From: Lachnospiraceae bacterium UBA3850
GTDB lineage: Bacteria; Bacillota; Clostridia; Lachnospirales; Lachnospiraceae
Direction: 5' to 3'
DNA: 38,590 nucleotides
NCBI GenBank assembly: GCA_002392655.1
Contig: DGHK01000056.1
Span: 1 to 38,590, forward strand
Shown here: piece by piece, positions 25,177-33,504 of the stretch
Numbering within the stretch: the stretch's first letter is position 1
Layout of the letters: each line of letters begins with the position of its first letter
Translations under genes and position numbers: made by a program
The notes under the pieces: model-generated
Told to the model about the DNA's origin: nothing
Database searches by the model: none
What the model saw: the letters and a program-made list of their open reading frames with translations, nothing else

Positions 25177-25267
25177 ACTTTTCTAACCTCTGCTTAATAG
25201 CAATTCTTCTCGCGTAAAGTCAGATTCATACTTAAACTAACTCTACCCTTTTAGCTAGCTCAATTCC

Positions 25268-27070
25268 TTATTTCAGTTCGACGCCCCATATCTTACCCGC
25301 ACGAGTTCCAATGATGAGGGTATTCTCATAAACTGCAGGAGAAGCTTCTATAGTTCCATCAGATATAGCCAGGCGGCTTCTCTCTTCTCCGGTTACACCA
25401 TCAACACAGCGGAGCATGCCCTCGCTGGTTGCGTAGATTACTTCACCCTGATCCTCCTGATTGTAAACACATACAGGGGATGACCATGTATAAGGAGTCT
25501 GAACCTCCCACTGCTTTGTTCCGTCTGCCTTCTTAAGTGCAACTGTATCTCCTGAACCTGTGCCATGTGTCATAGCAACAGTTACATAGATATACTCATC
25601 CAGATTTGAACGACCAACTGCGATAGTTGACTGAACACCACCGGAAACGCCCTCTATAGAGCTACACTCATACTCTGTCTGCCAGATGATTTCACCAGTC
25701 TCTGCATCAATCTTCCAGATAGGTATATTTACAGTCGAACTACTTCGCCAGCCCAGATGGAACGATGTACTTACATAGAGATATAGATGACCGTCCTCGA
25801 TTGAAAGTACCGGTGTCGAGTTCGAATCATCAAGAATATCCTGAACCCATACGGTCTTCAGTGTATTCAGATCTATACAGAACAGATTGGCACCGTTATC
25901 TGCAATAAACAGATAATGCTTATATATAGCCGCACTAGTCTCCATTCCAAGCCAGTATGTCGACTGTGAATTTCTCTTTGTGGTATATCTCCACTTAACA
26001 ACCTTGTCCAGGTCGAGACTCAGAGTTCCTGCAGCCTCATCATAGTGTGTTCCCAGATGAATCAGATAAAGAAGTCCATTCTCACCAGGATATATCAGAG
26101 TATCAGTCTCAGGATCAACAACTGCAGAGGAATCAAAGTAACTAAGTGTTCCTCTCAGCGAGAAAGGATCAACCTGACCAAACTCATACATAACTGAGCA
26201 ATCAAGCAGATTAATGATAAATGCATGAGCCTTTCCTTCATTACTGTCATAACCCGCACCGAGATACATGATCGGATAACCTCTTGGGTCAAGAGCTCCG
26301 GATCCCTTAAATGTCCAGCCGAGATACTTCTTCTCTCTTGTAGGCTCTCCCGTCTTCATATCAAGGAAATATATATAACCATCCATACAAGCATATATAA
26401 CCTCAACCAGGTCATCATCTTCCTTGGCAAAATCATACATGTTCATATGAGCCTTAGCTTCTCTGGACCATTTCCTCATAAGAGGCTGACCGGTCCAACC
26501 ACTTCCGCTCCAGGTCGCATTGTTATAGGTGATGGAACCGGTATCCTGACTCCACATAGCCTCAAGTCCACCTGTGCTGAAGCTTGCTCTTCCGTAGGTC
26601 GGATTATCTCTGAAATTATTACCGCGAAATGTAACTACTCCCTCTACATCAGTATACTTAGAACCTGTCTCGAACTCGATATCTCCCAGACTGTAGTTTG
26701 CTGCATAATCATCCTTATTCGGAAGTACATTATCATCAACGATAATTTCTGTAGAAAGAAGCAGATTCGTAGGCTCAGTAGAAGGAACCGCATGCGGTTC
26801 AAAATCTATCTCAGGATATGAGAATATCCCACCATCAGTTTCCTCAGCAACCTCTGCCGGTTCACCTGAGGATGCATCCTGAGCTGCCACGTCTTCCGCC
26901 GGCTTCGCATCAGTAACCGTGTTCAGTTCACCATTTGAATCGATTATTTTCTCCGTAATACCGGCCTTTTCACTCTTCCTATCCTTCTTATTCCTGAAAA
27001 ATGCAAAATACATCACACCTATAATAACGAGCTCGATGCAAATAATGATTATCAGTTTCTTTCCTTTCAC
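25268..27070 (-). CDS. Membrane-anchored PQQ-like beta-propeller protein
   Basis: The 600-residue protein has an N-terminal membrane anchor (about residues 4-24, LIIIICIELVIIGVMYFAFF), a disordered Glu/Ala-rich stretch (30-85), and a long domain of repeated blades of the PQQ/BamB type. Blades are marked by VIYACMDGYIYFLDMKTGEP, LYLIHLG, LFCIDLNTLKTVWVQD, IPIWKIDAETGEIIWQTEYE and VIYATSEGMLRCVDGVTGEE. No dehydrogenase active site is seen, so a binding or scaffold role outside the membrane is more likely than an enzyme. GTG start with AGGAAGGA upstream. It follows the four-helix protein gene beyond a large hairpin. Confidence 0.87.
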   Translation of the reverse strand: MKGKKLIIIICIELVIIGVMYFAFFRNKKDRKSEKAGITEKIIDSNGELNTVTDAKPAEDVAAQDASSGEPAEVAEETDGGIFSYPEIDFEPHAVPSTEPTNLLLSTEIIVDDNVLPNKDDYAANYSLGDIEFETGSKYTDVEGVVTFRGNNFRDNPTYGRASFSTGGLEAMWSQDTGSITYNNATWSGSGWTGQPLMRKWSREAKAHMNMYDFAKEDDDLVEVIYACMDGYIYFLDMKTGEPTREKKYLGWTFKGSGALDPRGYPIMYLGAGYDSNEGKAHAFIINLLDCSVMYEFGQVDPFSLRGTLSYFDSSAVVDPETDTLIYPGENGLLYLIHLGTHYDEAAGTLSLDLDKVVKWRYTTKRNSQSTYWLGMETSAAIYKHYLFIADNGANLFCIDLNTLKTVWVQDILDDSNSTPVLSIEDGHLYLYVSTSFHLGWRSSSTVNIPIWKIDAETGEIIWQTEYECSSIEGVSGGVQSTIAVGRSNLDEYIYVTVAMTHGTGSGDTVALKKADGTKQWEVQTPYTWSSPVCVYNQEDQGEVIYATSEGMLRCVDGVTGEERSRLAISDGTIEASPAVYENTLIIGTRAGKIWGVELK

Positions 27071-27100
27071 AACTATAAATCCTTCCTGTGTGTAATTTCC

Positions 27101-27149
27101 ATTAAAAATGCGCTGTTCATAAAGCTTTGTTCATATAAACAGCGCATTT
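27101..27149 (-). terminator. 12-bp stem hairpin between the four-helix and propeller genes
   Basis: AAATGCGCTGTT (27106-27117) pairs perfectly with AACAGCGCATTT (27138-27149) around a 20-base loop. On the minus strand TTAAT follows the arm. It lies nine bases after the stop of the four-helix gene and 31 before the next start, with no promoter between. It may therefore be leaky or regulatory. Confidence 0.7.
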
Positions 27150-27157
27150 ATTATTTA

Positions 27158-27703
27158 TTATTTCTTTCTTGTAGTCGGTGTAACAAGTCTCTTAAAGAAT
27201 CTTATAAAAAGTGTAGTGATCAACTGAATAGTTCCACCCATAATAAAGAATATATGAGGAAATGTCTCTGCCGCAATCCTGTTCATGATTATAGCATAAA
27301 CGGCCACCGATATAGCAGTCACAAATATAGTTCTTCTCGATTCTGTAACTCCAACCTCATCATAATCCTCAGGATACAGTCCTACGATATAGTAGAGAAC
27401 TATGGTTCCCAAGGCACAGAACGGTGTTATAGTAACAACCGGACTTAAAAATGTAAGCGTTCCGATATAGAAATTAATCTCTGATAAAAAGATCAGGGAA
27501 AGCAGATACGAACCTATGATGGTCCAATAATCAATGAGAAGTACAACTATATTCTTAACATCAGGGTGATACTTCTTCTCAGAAGCATCCTCTGCAAGCT
27601 CTGTCTCAGCTTCTGCTGTCTCCTCTTTAAGCTCTGTTTCAGCTTCTACTATCTCCTCTACTGCTTTGGTGTCTACGTCCTTTGTTTCATTCTTTGAACT
27701 CAT
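27158..27703 (-). CDS. Four-helix membrane protein resembling a glycosyl-phosphotransferase N-terminal domain
   Basis: The 181-residue protein opens with an acidic coiled region holding an imperfect repeat EAETELKEET / EAETELAEDA (about residues 20-45). Four hydrophobic segments follow (about 50-70, 75-107, 125-147 and 150-172). The opening DYWTIIGSYLLSLIFL and the spacing recall the membrane part of polyprenyl-phosphate sugar transferases or CapD-like proteins, but no catalytic domain follows. It could be a truncated derivative or a separate small membrane family. ATG with AAGGGG upstream and its own likely promoter. The position in the surface-protein block suggests an envelope role, which is inference. 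Confidence 0.75.
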   Translation of the reverse strand: MSSKNETKDVDTKAVEEIVEAETELKEETAEAETELAEDASEKKYHPDVKNIVVLLIDYWTIIGSYLLSLIFLSEINFYIGTLTFLSPVVTITPFCALGTIVLYYIVGLYPEDYDEVGVTESRRTIFVTAISVAVYAIIMNRIAAETFPHIFFIMGGTIQLITTLFIRFFKRLVTPTTRKK

Positions 27704-27741
27704 TAAAAAACCCCTTCTATATTAAAATCACATACGCATAC

Positions 27742-27770
27742 ATTTTACTTTGTATGATGATAAATGTAAA
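27742..27770 (-). promoter_or_regulatory. Candidate promoter of the four-helix membrane protein gene
   Basis: TTTACA (27765-27770), a 17-base spacer and TAAAAT (27742-27747) lie in the 88-base gap after the InlB-like gene. The predicted leader is about 35 bases and ends in AAGGGG. Confidence 0.6.
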
Positions 27771-27791
27771 GAACTAAACTATGCTTTAGGA

Positions 27792-29837
27792 TTACTCATA
27801 CAGATATCCATCTGCCTTGAAGAAGTAATTAACTCCGTCTATCCATAACCACTGATCAGCCGGATACCAACCTGATGCATCAGCATACCACCAGCCTGTA
27901 GAATCCTGCATCCAGTGACCGCCTGCATATGACTCAACCCAAGCACCATCAGCTCCGAGCCAGTAGCCTTCGCGATACTCGCTGTAATCCATATATCCCT
28001 CAGCAGTGAAGTAATACCACTTTCCGTCTATCTTCTGCCACTGTGATGTTGGATACCAGCCAGCTGTATCCTCGATCCACCAGCCTTTAGCATTCTGCTT
28101 CCAACTCATAGTTCCTTTATATGTCTGAGTTCCGTCAGCATTGTACCACTTTCCGTTAACCCACTCACTTGAGTATGAAGTCTTTTCAGAGCTTCCGTTA
28201 TTATTATTGTTATTGTTGTTGTTATTGTTGTTGTTATTGTTGTTGTTATTGTTATTATTATTGTTATTATTATTGTTATTGTTGTTGTTTCCGTTTTCAC
28301 CTGAAGAATTATCAGGAAGCTTAGGAATAACCGTCTGTGGCTTAAGTACAACGCCACAATCTGAACAGTGACTACCCTCTGTAAGACCGGTCTTAGACTT
28401 TGTAGGTGCAACTGCAGGATCAATAACTACAGTATGACCCTTTGGAGGAATTGTTTCAATCTTCTCTGCTCCACAGTCTTCATCTGTACAGTAGAGAACT
28501 CTCTCTCCCGCTTCTGTACAAGTAGGTTGCTTTGTTATTTCCTTCTCTACCCAGTTATGCTCATTCTTCCAAACTGCTACAAAAACAGTATCTTTTTCAG
28601 GATAGAATGGATCACAGTTAATACCATTAAGAGCTGCTACAGTATATACTGTTTCAGTTTCTTCATCCATCCAACCATCAAATTTATATTCCTCACGACC
28701 TGAACATATAGGTGCACGAGTTGAAGGACCTGCATAGCTAAAATGACTTCCCTTAGGAATTGCTATATTAAAGGACTTAGTATCTGCTACTCCGGCGATA
28801 TATCCTTCTTCTGACAGGAAGCTTATAGCATATGCCTCACTATATACAGGAGTAAATACTACATCTGCTGTAGGCTCATAGCTATACATAATGCCTGATT
28901 GAACTATAGATCCATCTATACTGCTCTTCCAACCTGTAAATACCTTACCATCAACTTCTGCTTCAACGATACATCCGCAAGCCTTACCCTTAGGGCAAAT
29001 GTATTCAACTGCAGTTTCACTCTCTGATACGAGCTTGGAATTTGCAGAACTATAACTCTTTAGCTTTCCATTACCAGCAGTATCAAACTTAACGGAGATT
29101 GCATCCTCCCAAAGAGCTACGAGCGTAATATCTCCTGTAGGCTTTATATCAGATACAACAGGGGTATTCGGAGCTGTCTTCTTGTTATAATAGATAGTTC
29201 CTGCACCGTCTATCTGCCATCCAACAAATGTCTTGCTGTCATCCTTATATTCAGGTGCAATTCCATCAGGAAGTTCAATGTATGAACCTTCCTTTACCTG
29301 AGATGCGTATGTCTCATCCTTATTGGCATTAACATATCCACCATTTCCGTCCCATGATACAGTGAACCTATTAGCAGAGCTATAGAATGTCATATGTATA
29401 TCTAACTTACCGACTACCTCGTTAGTTGCCTTATCTCTGATTACAATAGACATAGTGCCTTCGTCCGGATTTCCAAAGGCCATAGTATTACCTCTAAACT
29501 GAAGTACTGTATAGTCCTCTCCTAAAGGCTGGATTCCATAGATAGTCCACTGCATATTTCCGACTTTTTTCGAAAAACCAATTTCGTAAAGAGACTCATC
29601 TACCTGCGGTGTAACTGTAACATCAAATAATGCATTGTCACCATTATCATAATAAGCAGATTCATAATCAAACTTCTGCTCTGTCCCACCCGGACCTGCG
29701 CTTATAGTAAACGGATAATCATCAGCCTTTACGCCTCCTGCTCCCCCGAGCTCGAGGTTAAAAGTGCCGAACACCATAGCTGCAGCAAGTATAAATACTA
29801 CTAACCTTTTCACCTTTGAGTTCTTTAAACACTCCAT
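27792..29837 (-). CDS. Secreted InlB-repeat protein with poly-Asn linker and cell-wall-binding repeats
   Basis: The 681-residue precursor has a signal peptide (about residues 1-38, ending near GGVKADD). It then has a beta domain (40-160) and three InlB/Listeria-Bacteroides-type repeats, recognisable by FTVSWDGNGGYVN, TFVGWQIDGAG and ITLVALWED, and by VFTGWKSS and YKFDGWMDEETE in the next two. A Cys-containing module follows (HNWVEKEITKQPTCTEAGERVLYCTDEDCG and GSHCSDCGVVLK). A run of 31 Asn (28197-28289) then leads to C-terminal Trp/Tyr wall-binding repeats (GWWYADASGWYPADQWLWIDG). It is probably a surface adhesin or wall-structure protein. It follows the lipoprotein gene by 28 bases and is likely co-transcribed. 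Confidence 0.9.
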   Translation of the reverse strand: MECLKNSKVKRLVVFILAAAMVFGTFNLELGGAGGVKADDYPFTISAGPGGTEQKFDYESAYYDNGDNALFDVTVTPQVDESLYEIGFSKKVGNMQWTIYGIQPLGEDYTVLQFRGNTMAFGNPDEGTMSIVIRDKATNEVVGKLDIHMTFYSSANRFTVSWDGNGGYVNANKDETYASQVKEGSYIELPDGIAPEYKDDSKTFVGWQIDGAGTIYYNKKTAPNTPVVSDIKPTGDITLVALWEDAISVKFDTAGNGKLKSYSSANSKLVSESETAVEYICPKGKACGCIVEAEVDGKVFTGWKSSIDGSIVQSGIMYSYEPTADVVFTPVYSEAYAISFLSEEGYIAGVADTKSFNIAIPKGSHFSYAGPSTRAPICSGREEYKFDGWMDEETETVYTVAALNGINCDPFYPEKDTVFVAVWKNEHNWVEKEITKQPTCTEAGERVLYCTDEDCGAEKIETIPPKGHTVVIDPAVAPTKSKTGLTEGSHCSDCGVVLKPQTVIPKLPDNSSGENGNNNNNNNNNNNNNNNNNNNNNNNNNNNNNNNGSSEKTSYSSEWVNGKWYNADGTQTYKGTMSWKQNAKGWWIEDTAGWYPTSQWQKIDGKWYYFTAEGYMDYSEYREGYWLGADGAWVESYAGGHWMQDSTGWWYADASGWYPADQWLWIDGVNYFFKADGYLYE
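28197..28289. repeat. Trinucleotide (AAY)31 tract encoding poly-Asn
   Basis: Thirty-one consecutive Asn codons mix AAC and AAT, part of them in a 12-base pattern (three of one codon and one of the other). Such a tract can change length by slippage without leaving the frame. The opposite strand shows a meaningless poly-Leu frame. Confidence 0.95.
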
Positions 29838-29865
29838 AGTTCTCTCTCCCTTTCTTTAGTGTTTT

Positions 29866-31278
29866 TTAATAAGCTGCCCAATTAAGATCCACACCCTCAG
29901 GTGCAACAACCCTGAACTTTGCATATGTTCCAGCGCTGTAGTTATAATCTCCTGCCCATTCAACGCTCATCATAGAGTTCTTATCTACAGACAGGGTATC
30001 ATAATAATACTCAATACTTGTTTCGTAATCCTGCTGAACACCTATCTGATTAAACTCATCCCTGGTAAAGCTGTAATCATTATACATAGGATAAAGTACA
30101 GTCCATTTACCAAACCAACAGGAATATGAGGTTATATCAACATCCTTATACTTCACATAGGTCATACCGTCGATCGTCTCTTCATATCTCACACTTTCAG
30201 TGTTGGTCGATGAAGATATACCGCTGCAATACTTGCAGTATGTATAGCCCGGAAATGCACCTGAAAAATCATATGTATCATTCCAGAGTCCATCCACACT
30301 GTATTTCTCAGTTGCGAAGCCCTCATCGTCAGTTGCGATATCGGCTCTGTGACTCGGATCAGTACAGTAATTGGTTATCTCAAAATCAAGTGCGACATAT
30401 GCTATATCCAACTCATAAGGCACCTGACAATAATACTTGCCATAGGTCACTGTAGCTATACGACTTCCCGGATCATAGGTATTAACCACAAGTGTATTCT
30501 TATTCGAATTACTTATGCTCGGTGCAGATCTAAGTTCAGGATAATCCATCTCTATCTTGTAATCCTTTATCTCTTTTCTGCCGCCCTCTGCTGTATAGTA
30601 TATCTTAAGCTTTGAAGTATCAGGTGTCTCACCCCAGATATATCTTCCCAGGTCACCCTCATACTCAAGTCCATAAGACTTTTCGTCCTTCTTGGGTTCC
30701 TCCTGTTTTTTCTCCTCTTCCTTCTTCTGATCACCACCGGGACTATCTCCTGTTCCGCTTCCGGGTCCCTCTCCAGAACCACTACCGTCACCGGGTCCGT
30801 CTCCTGTTCCTTCACCCGAAGCACCAGGTGTAGGCGAGCTGTCACCGCCTGCAGGAGTTCCCTCAGAAGGAGTGTCCGCTGAAGGAGTATTGTTTGACGG
30901 ATTATCCTTTGCTTTTATCTGAGCCATAGGATATTCCATAGCTCTGTTGGGATCCGTTCCATCCGGTCTCGTATCCTGTGCACCCGGTCCCATCTCATCA
31001 GGCATAATCTCATCAGAGGTTTCCTCAGCATATTCATCAGGCTGAAGCTCTTCCTCATAGCTATATTTTGTTTCCTGAATGTTTGTATAAACAAATGGAC
31101 TGTCAGGAGTAAATGCGGCCTTTGCTTTATTACATCCGGACATAACAAAAAGCATAGAACCCGCCGCAGCTGTAAGAAGTAGTTTTTTCGCCATATACTT
31201 CTTCTTAAGGCGCATCCTATCTTCACTTATCTTAACAGACTCTGTCTGAATTTTTTCTGCATATTTGTCAGATAACAT
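29866..31278 (-). CDS. Lipoprotein with a Pro/Gly-rich linker, unknown function
   Basis: The 470-residue protein carries a lipobox LFVMSGC (Cys49) after a hydrophobic stretch, so it should be a lipid-anchored surface protein. A long low-complexity linker (about 80-200; TPSEGTPAGGD, GEGTGDGPGDGSGSGEG, then Lys/Glu-rich) precedes an unrecognised C-terminal domain of about 270 residues. That domain contains cysteines in YCTDPSHRADI and YCKYCSG. The start overlaps the end of the transglutaminase gene by 11 bases and has GGAG eight bases upstream, so the two are translationally coupled. In-frame ATGs at residues 22 and 29 would give a more usual signal peptide but have poor binding sites. Confidence 0.85.
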   Translation of the reverse strand: MLSDKYAEKIQTESVKISEDRMRLKKKYMAKKLLLTAAAGSMLFVMSGCNKAKAAFTPDSPFVYTNIQETKYSYEEELQPDEYAEETSDEIMPDEMGPGAQDTRPDGTDPNRAMEYPMAQIKAKDNPSNNTPSADTPSEGTPAGGDSSPTPGASGEGTGDGPGDGSGSGEGPGSGTGDSPGGDQKKEEEKKQEEPKKDEKSYGLEYEGDLGRYIWGETPDTSKLKIYYTAEGGRKEIKDYKIEMDYPELRSAPSISNSNKNTLVVNTYDPGSRIATVTYGKYYCQVPYELDIAYVALDFEITNYCTDPSHRADIATDDEGFATEKYSVDGLWNDTYDFSGAFPGYTYCKYCSGISSSTNTESVRYEETIDGMTYVKYKDVDITSYSCWFGKWTVLYPMYNDYSFTRDEFNQIGVQQDYETSIEYYYDTLSVDKNSMMSVEWAGDYNYSAGTYAKFRVVAPEGVDLNWAAY

Positions 31279-33487
31279 ATATCAGTCTCCATATAAGCAT
31301 TTTCGGCCAACCGGCATTCTTCGCTAATCTACTTCTAACTGCTTCATAGTAGTCTCTGACCTTCTTGTAATCTTCCGTACCAATATCCCTTCCGGAATAC
31401 TTCGCTTTTAGAAGTATATCATCAATTGAGAGAAAATCAAGGTCCGATTCTTCTTTTATTTCATCATCTATCTCAATTTTCTGTCTGGACGGCATGCCCT
31501 TATCAACATTTATGCCTAGCTTTCCTAGTATCATCCACATACGTCCTGCCATGAAAAGTACAGCGTCTGTAAGATCCTCACCCTCTATACGTCTCTTAAC
31601 ACGCTTATCAATCACTAAGAATCTGATAACTATAACAGCGATTATTAACAGAACTAAAATAATTATAGCTATAAGAAGCTTCGGGAAGCCATGCTTTCCG
31701 GACTTCTCAGGCTGAGTCTCATTCTTTTCCTGCTCCTTATTTGTTTCAGGTGGCGGTGTGCTCATCTCACTCTCCGGAGTCACACTCTCCATCTCAGGAC
31801 TCTCAGTATCCTGTGGCTCATCATAGAATCCCGGAGTCACTTCTACAGGCACCCATCCGATGCCATAACGGTAAACCTCAGGCCAGGCATGTGCATCCTT
31901 CGCAGTAACTGTATTTGCCCCCTCCTTCAGGTCACATCTGTAACCCTCGACATAACGTGCAGGCACTCCATAGTGTCTGAACATAAGCACAGCCTCAGTT
32001 GCATACTCAACAGAATTTGAATACTCCGATGAATCAGCCAGATACTGCCTGATATAGTCTGTTATGGACTCAACTCCGACCTCGGTAGGCATGTACTCCA
32101 CGCTCGCATTTATCCTTGCTTCATCCTCATCGGAAATAGTCTGATAATACTTATCAACATAATTTCTGTAAGCCTGCTCCAAAGCAAAATACTCAGTCTC
32201 GCCATCATCTACTCCGAGATTTATCTTCTCAACGACTGTGTCGATATATCCATTATTATAAAGGGAAATGAGTTCTTCAGCATTTACCGCTCCGCAGACA
32301 AATTCATAATCCTTCTTTATATCGCCAAATGCATTCTTAACATTCTGATCCTTATAGAGATTATCATAAAATCCAAAGTCTGCATTTACCGCAGTATAAG
32401 GTGTGTAGATATACTTATCACACGCACCCGTGTTTTTTATCTCGAGCTTGCCCTCATCGTAGGTGAAGGTTCCCTCCTGGAAATTATTACTGTGAATAAG
32501 AAATGTACTGAGCATCGTAAGCGATGACTGCTTCTTTTCGTTCATATACTGAAGCATATCTTTGTTTATATCCTGATATGCCTCCTTATCCAGCTCCCTC
32601 CAGCAGACGCCATCGAAATTACAACCGGTGAATCCACGGAGATAATAAAGTCCCGCCTTTTCAGCATTTATACTGAGTCTCGGAGAAGCGGATTCATCAA
32701 TCTCAGACAGACGGCTCAAGTCGCCCTCAGGCAGATCACTTTTACCGTAAACTCGCCTCTCCAGATATCTGACAGTTTTTGTTCTGTATGCCTCGAGTCT
32801 CTCTCCCGGAACTCTCTTGCAGAGCATATATGAACCGAGTGCAATAAAGCAGACTGACGCTGCCATAACCAGCCAGAATACCTTCGCATCATTAAAGCTC
32901 CTCTTCTCCACCCTGCCCAGTGAAAGAAGAAGCAGAGACATGATCGTTATTCCGAAAACCAGCTTCTTACTCGGAAGCGCTGCTATCAGCATGTAGAGGA
33001 CAAATGCGAGATACTGCAGCATTACTACATAAATAAGCAGATCAAATCTGATAAGTACATTTACTATGACCGCTATGAAAAATGCGCATATAAATGCAAA
33101 CATGATACGATCCAGTCTCGCATTTACTGCTTCTGAAGCATAGAGCCTGTATATAGAACCATTCTTCAGGTTCCAGTTTTCAATGATGGAATTCACATAG
33201 AAAACAAGTCCTGTTATGATACGTCGTCTGAATACAAGCGCGATTATCGCAAGTATAGCTGCACCTCCGCCGATCCATACCATACGATCCTTCTTATTAT
33301 AGACAAACTGGAGCACATAGGATGTTATCAAAATAAGCGCTATACATCCTGCGATCACCCACCACCAGCGTGTTACCGAGAAAAGAAGGAGCAAAATTCC
33401 CGTGGAAAAAAGACCTGACATTATCAGGTTTGAAAGAGGTGATGTCCTGCTATACTGTTTTTGTTCCACAAGAGTTATATCGTTCAT
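31268..33487 (-). CDS. Multi-pass transglutaminase-fold protein, catalytic Cys replaced
   Basis: The 739-residue protein has seven or so N-terminal membrane helices (about residues 20-225) and an extracellular region. A transglutaminase-like core (about 470-560), another helix (about 606-628) and a cytoplasmic tail follow, the TgpA-like layout. In the core, VLMFRHYGVPARYVEGY and DAHAWPEVYRYGIGWVPVEVTPG match the family. The usual Cys lies 12 residues before the MFR arginine. Here that position is Ser492 (NSVEYATEA), and Glu549 replaces the usual Asp; His533 is kept. It is therefore either inactive, a binding domain, or a Ser-based variant. It follows the DUF58 gene by 17 bases and overlaps the lipoprotein gene. 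Confidence 0.9.
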   Translation of the reverse strand: MNDITLVEQKQYSRTSPLSNLIMSGLFSTGILLLLFSVTRWWWVIAGCIALILITSYVLQFVYNKKDRMVWIGGGAAILAIIALVFRRRIITGLVFYVNSIIENWNLKNGSIYRLYASEAVNARLDRIMFAFICAFFIAVIVNVLIRFDLLIYVVMLQYLAFVLYMLIAALPSKKLVFGITIMSLLLLSLGRVEKRSFNDAKVFWLVMAASVCFIALGSYMLCKRVPGERLEAYRTKTVRYLERRVYGKSDLPEGDLSRLSEIDESASPRLSINAEKAGLYYLRGFTGCNFDGVCWRELDKEAYQDINKDMLQYMNEKKQSSLTMLSTFLIHSNNFQEGTFTYDEGKLEIKNTGACDKYIYTPYTAVNADFGFYDNLYKDQNVKNAFGDIKKDYEFVCGAVNAEELISLYNNGYIDTVVEKINLGVDDGETEYFALEQAYRNYVDKYYQTISDEDEARINASVEYMPTEVGVESITDYIRQYLADSSEYSNSVEYATEAVLMFRHYGVPARYVEGYRCDLKEGANTVTAKDAHAWPEVYRYGIGWVPVEVTPGFYDEPQDTESPEMESVTPESEMSTPPPETNKEQEKNETQPEKSGKHGFPKLLIAIIILVLLIIAVIVIRFLVIDKRVKRRIEGEDLTDAVLFMAGRMWMILGKLGINVDKGMPSRQKIEIDDEIKEESDLDFLSIDDILLKAKYSGRDIGTEDYKKVRDYYEAVRSRLAKNAGWPKMLIWRLIYVI

Positions 33488-33504
33488 TACCTTATCCTTC
33501 TATC

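Noticed and set aside
24347..25268. SAM or SAH riboswitch in front of mtnN/luxS
   Set aside because: The leaders are short or filled with simple repeats, and I could not find a conserved pairing pattern.
25268..27070. Quinoprotein dehydrogenase
   Set aside because: The blades match the PQQ-like propeller fold, but I see no catalytic or cofactor-binding signature, so only a propeller is claimed.
28141..28371. Plus-strand frame with a long poly-Leu run
   Set aside because: It is the complement of the Asn codon tract in the surface protein gene, not a membrane protein.
30567..30845. Arg-rich 92-codon minus-strand frame in the lipoprotein linker
   Set aside because: It is the other frame of the Gly/Pro/Glu low-complexity linker and has no binding site.
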